Notes under the pieces: model-generated
What the model saw: the letters and a program-made list of their open reading frames with translations, nothing else
Databases searched by the model: none
Told to the model about the DNA's origin: nothing
DNA from: Gammaproteobacteria bacterium
GTDB taxonomy: Bacteria > Pseudomonadota > Gammaproteobacteria > JABCZS01
Direction: 5' to 3'
Assembly: GCA_013289605.1 (NCBI GenBank)
Contig: JABCZS010000014.1
Span: 1-48,313, forward strand
Length of the DNA stretch: 48,313 bases
Program-made: the position numbers and the translations under genes
Part shown: positions 45,910 to 48,313 of the stretch, in pieces
Layout: every line of letters begins with the position of its first letter
How positions within the stretch are numbered: the first letter of the stretch is position 1

Positions 45910-48021
45910 GTGGCAGCACGTGTAACACCAATTGAATATTACAGAAACATCGGCATCATGGCGCATATCGATGCGGGTAAAACTACGACTACTGAGCGGG
46001 TTTTATTTTATACCGGCGTATCGCATAAAATTGGTGAGGTACATGAAGGTGCCGCCATTATGGACTGGATGGAGCAAGAACAGGAGCGTGGGATTACCAT
46101 TACTTCTGCAGCGACCACCTGCTTCTGGGCGGGCATGGCGAAAAATTATCCGCAACACCGTATCAATATTATCGATACCCCAGGACACGTAGACTTTACC
46201 ATCGAAGTCGAGCGCTCACTGCGCGTACTTGATGGTGCCTGCGCTGTCTTTTGTGCCGTATCTGGCGTCGAACCTCAGTCAGAAACAGTATGGCGACAAG
46301 CGAATAAATACCGTGTCCCTCGTGTGGCTTTTGTGAACAAAATGGATCGCCAAGGTGCAAACTTTATGCGCGTGGTCGATCAGATCCGCAATCGTTTGGG
46401 TGCTAATGCCGTACCTATACAGATAGCGATCGGTGCGGAAGAGCATTTTGAAGGGGTGGTGGATCTGGTAAAAATGAAAGCGATCTACTGGGATGAAGAA
46501 TCTCAGGGCGCAAAATTTGAATACCGTGATATCCCCGCTCATTTGCTTGAAGAAGCCAATAAAAGACGTGCTGAAATGGTTGAAGCTGCGGCAGAAGCCA
46601 ATGAAGAGCTGATGGAAAAATACCTCACAGGAGTAGAGCTCTCCGAAGAAGAGATCAAGAAAGGTTTGCGGATCAGAACATTGGCCAATGATTTGGTTCC
46701 AGTACTTTGCGGCACAGCCTTCAAGAATAAAGGTGTGCAAGCCGTATTGGATGCGGTGTTGGATTACTTACCTTCACCTAATGATGTGCCACCTGTACAA
46801 GGCGAAGTTGAAGAGGGTGACGAGGGCAATAGAGAAGTGCGTCATGCAAACGATACCGAGCCTTTTTCTGCTTTGGCATTTAAGATTGCAACGGATCCTT
46901 TTGTCGGAACATTAACCTATATACGCGTATATTCTGGCGTACTGAATAGTGGTGACACAGTTTATAACTCAGTAAAAGGTAAGCGTGAGCGCATTGGTCG
47001 TTTATTGCAAATGCATGCCAATACACGTGAAGAAATCAAAGAAATTCGTGCGGGTGATATCGGTGCAGCTGTCGGCTTAAAATTAACGACTACGGGTGAT
47101 ACGTTGTCTGATCAAGATAAGGTTATCGTGCTCGAACGTATGGTCTTCCCTGAGCCGGTTATTTCCATAGCCGTTGAACCTAAGACCAAAGCAGACCAAG
47201 AAAAAATGGGTATTGCTCTAGGTAAACTTGCACAAGAAGATCCCTCATTTCGTGTACGCTCTGACGAAGAATCCGGACAAACCATTATTTCCGGTATGGG
47301 CGAATTACATTTAGAAATTATTGTTGACCGCATGAAGCGTGAATTTAATGTGGAAGCCAGTGTGGGTAATCCACAAGTGGCATACCGTGAAACCATTAAA
47401 AAGACTGTGGAGCAAGAAGGCAAGTTCGTACGTCAATCGGGTGGTCGTGGACAATTCGGTCATGTCTGGTTGAAACTTGAGCCACAAGAGCCAGGTAAAG
47501 GTTTTGAATTTGTTAATGCGATCGTCGGTGGTGTGATACCTAGAGAATTTATTCCTGCCGTAGGCAAAGGTATACAAGAACAAATGGAAAATGGCGTGAT
47601 CGCAGGTTATCCTGTGGTCGACGTAAAAGTGACCTTATTCGATGGTTCTTACCATGATGTAGATTCCAGTGAAATGGCGTTCAAAATAGCGGGCTCGATG
47701 GGCTTTAAAGAAGGCGCACGTAAAGCTCAGGCTGTTCTCCTTGAACCTATCATGGAAGTGGAAGTCATCACCCCAGAAGAATACATGGGCGATGTAATGG
47801 GCGATTTAAATCGTCGCCGTGGCCTGGTGCAAGGTATGGATGACACGCCTATGGGCAGAAGTATTAACGCACAAGTGCCTTTATCTGAAATGTTTGGCTA
47901 TGCAACCGATTTACGCTCAATGTCACAAGGTCGCGCAACGTACTCTATGGAATTTGCAATGTATAAAGAGGCGCCTAATAGCATTGCTGAAGCGGTAATT
48001 AGTGGGAAAGGCTCTAAATAA
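45910..48021 (+). CDS. fusA: Elongation factor G
   Basis: 703 residues (E. coli 704), GTG start with AAGG 9 nt upstream. GTPase motifs: AHIDAGKT (18-25), the switch region [22 protein letters not shown] and NKMD. Domains II-V follow, with the [23 protein letters not shown] block of domain III and the [12 protein letters not shown] block of domain V. EF-G moves tRNA and mRNA after peptide transfer. It lies 47 bp after rpsG and 106 bp before tuf. Confidence 0.98.
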   Translation: MAARVTPIEYYRNIGIMAHIDAGKTTTTERVLFYTGVSHKIGEVHEGAAIMDWMEQEQERGITITSAATTCFWAGMAKNYPQHRINIIDTPGHVDFTIEVERSLRVLDGACAVFCAVSGVEPQSETVWRQANKYRVPRVAFVNKMDRQGANFMRVVDQIRNRLGANAVPIQIAIGAEEHFEGVVDLVKMKAIYWDEESQGAKFEYRDIPAHLLEEANKRRAEMVEAAAEANEELMEKYLTGVELSEEEIKKGLRIRTLANDLVPVLCGTAFKNKGVQAVLDAVLDYLPSPNDVPPVQGEVEEGDEGNREVRHANDTEPFSALAFKIATDPFVGTLTYIRVYSGVLNSGDTVYNSVKGKRERIGRLLQMHANTREEIKEIRAGDIGAAVGLKLTTTGDTLSDQDKVIVLERMVFPEPVISIAVEPKTKADQEKMGIALGKLAQEDPSFRVRSDEESGQTIISGMGELHLEIIVDRMKREFNVEASVGNPQVAYRETIKKTVEQEGKFVRQSGGRGQFGHVWLKLEPQEPGKGFEFVNAIVGGVIPREFIPAVGKGIQEQMENGVIAGYPVVDVKVTLFDGSYHDVDSSEMAFKIAGSMGFKEGARKAQAVLLEPIMEVEVITPEEYMGDVMGDLNRRRGLVQGMDDTPMGRSINAQVPLSEMFGYATDLRSMSQGRATYSMEFAMYKEAPNSIAEAVISGKGSK

Positions 48022-48127
48022 TTTTTTAAATTAGAAAAGTGCGCAAGTTTTAAGAAGTGACAACGAGGTTTTTTGAGTCCTAAGGGACAAATGAAAATTG
48101 AATTAATCATCAAGAGGAAGTGAAAAC

Positions 48128-48313
48128 ATGTCAGCCAAAGTAGCATTTGAACGGAACAAGCCACATTTAAATGTGGGAACGATAGGACACGTGGATCACG
48201 GTAAGACGACATTGACTGCGGCGATCACGAAAGTGATGTCAGAGACGATGGGACGCGGTGAATTCAAAGCGTATGATCAAATTGATAAAGCCCCAGAAGA
48301 ACGCGCACGTGGT
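48128..48313 (+). CDS. tuf: Elongation factor Tu (5' part; cut by the window end)
   Basis: The first 62 codons: [20 protein letters not shown], then the P-loop GHVDHGKT (20-27), [10 protein letters not shown], and [15 protein letters not shown], the start of the switch I region. AGAGGAAG lies 8 nt before the ATG. The rest lies beyond the window. EF-Tu brings aminoacyl-tRNA to the ribosome. Fourth gene of the str operon. Confidence 0.97.
   Translation, partial: MSAKVAFERNKPHLNVGTIGHVDHGKTTLTAAITKVMSETMGRGEFKAYDQIDKAPEERARG

Overview
The window looks like a chromosomal segment of an intracellular or host-associated gammaproteobacterium, most likely of the order Legionellales (Coxiella/Aquicella/Berkiella-like). 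This is inferred from the continuous run secE-nusG-rplKAJL-rpoBC-rpsL-rpsG-fusA-tuf, from AT-rich DNA, and from very large eukaryote-like multidomain proteins (OTU protease, leucine-rich repeats, pentapeptide repeats, J-like and Sel1-like domains) of the kind used as Dot/Icm effectors. No species can be named from the sequence alone.

Layout. 1-32.9 kb is accessory: a decayed tRNA(Trp)-like 3' half and a chimeric hydrolase pseudogene at the left edge (118-382); two giant minus-strand genes (411-11960) encoding effector-like proteins; a tandem pair of secreted MACPF/perforin-like proteins (12222-15938); an SDR oxidoreductase (16131-16889); debris containing a truncated GIY-YIG element and a gene fragment (16.9-17.35 kb); a secreted GLUG-repeat protein (17430-18752); a frameshifted polyamine-binding protein pseudogene (18.8-19.4 kb); two paralogous helical proteins of unknown function (19512-21611); a secreted M20 metallopeptidase; an AAA_14/DUF4143 ATPase; a His/Cys-rich exported peptide; a multi-pass membrane protein; a 31-bp palindromic repeat array plus an intact GIY-YIG gene bounded by perfect 28-bp inverted repeats (26.4-27.1 kb); an internally duplicated Sel1-like protein; a small orphan; a Phd/VapC toxin-antitoxin pair; and a small membrane protein followed by a TTC38-like TPR protein.

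From 32930 to the end the window is housekeeping: secE-nusG, rplK-rplA, rplJ-rplL with an L10-type leader, rpoB-rpoC after a likely attenuator, a terminator, then the str operon rpsL-rpsG-fusA-tuf (tuf cut by the window edge).

How the parts may work together. The OTU/LRR/kinase-like giant, the J-domain-like membrane protein, the MACPF pair, the helical paralogues and the Sel1 protein form a plausible host-interaction island next to the essential transcription/translation cluster. In many gammaproteobacteria tRNA(Trp) lies just before secE; here it is absent, while a decayed tRNA(Trp)-like half lies 33 kb upstream, so the accessory block may have arrived between them. The strongest candidates for something new are the GIY-YIG/palindrome element, the MACPF pair with its three-fold Cys-rich C-terminal repeats, and the 2.8-kilo-residue multidomain protein.
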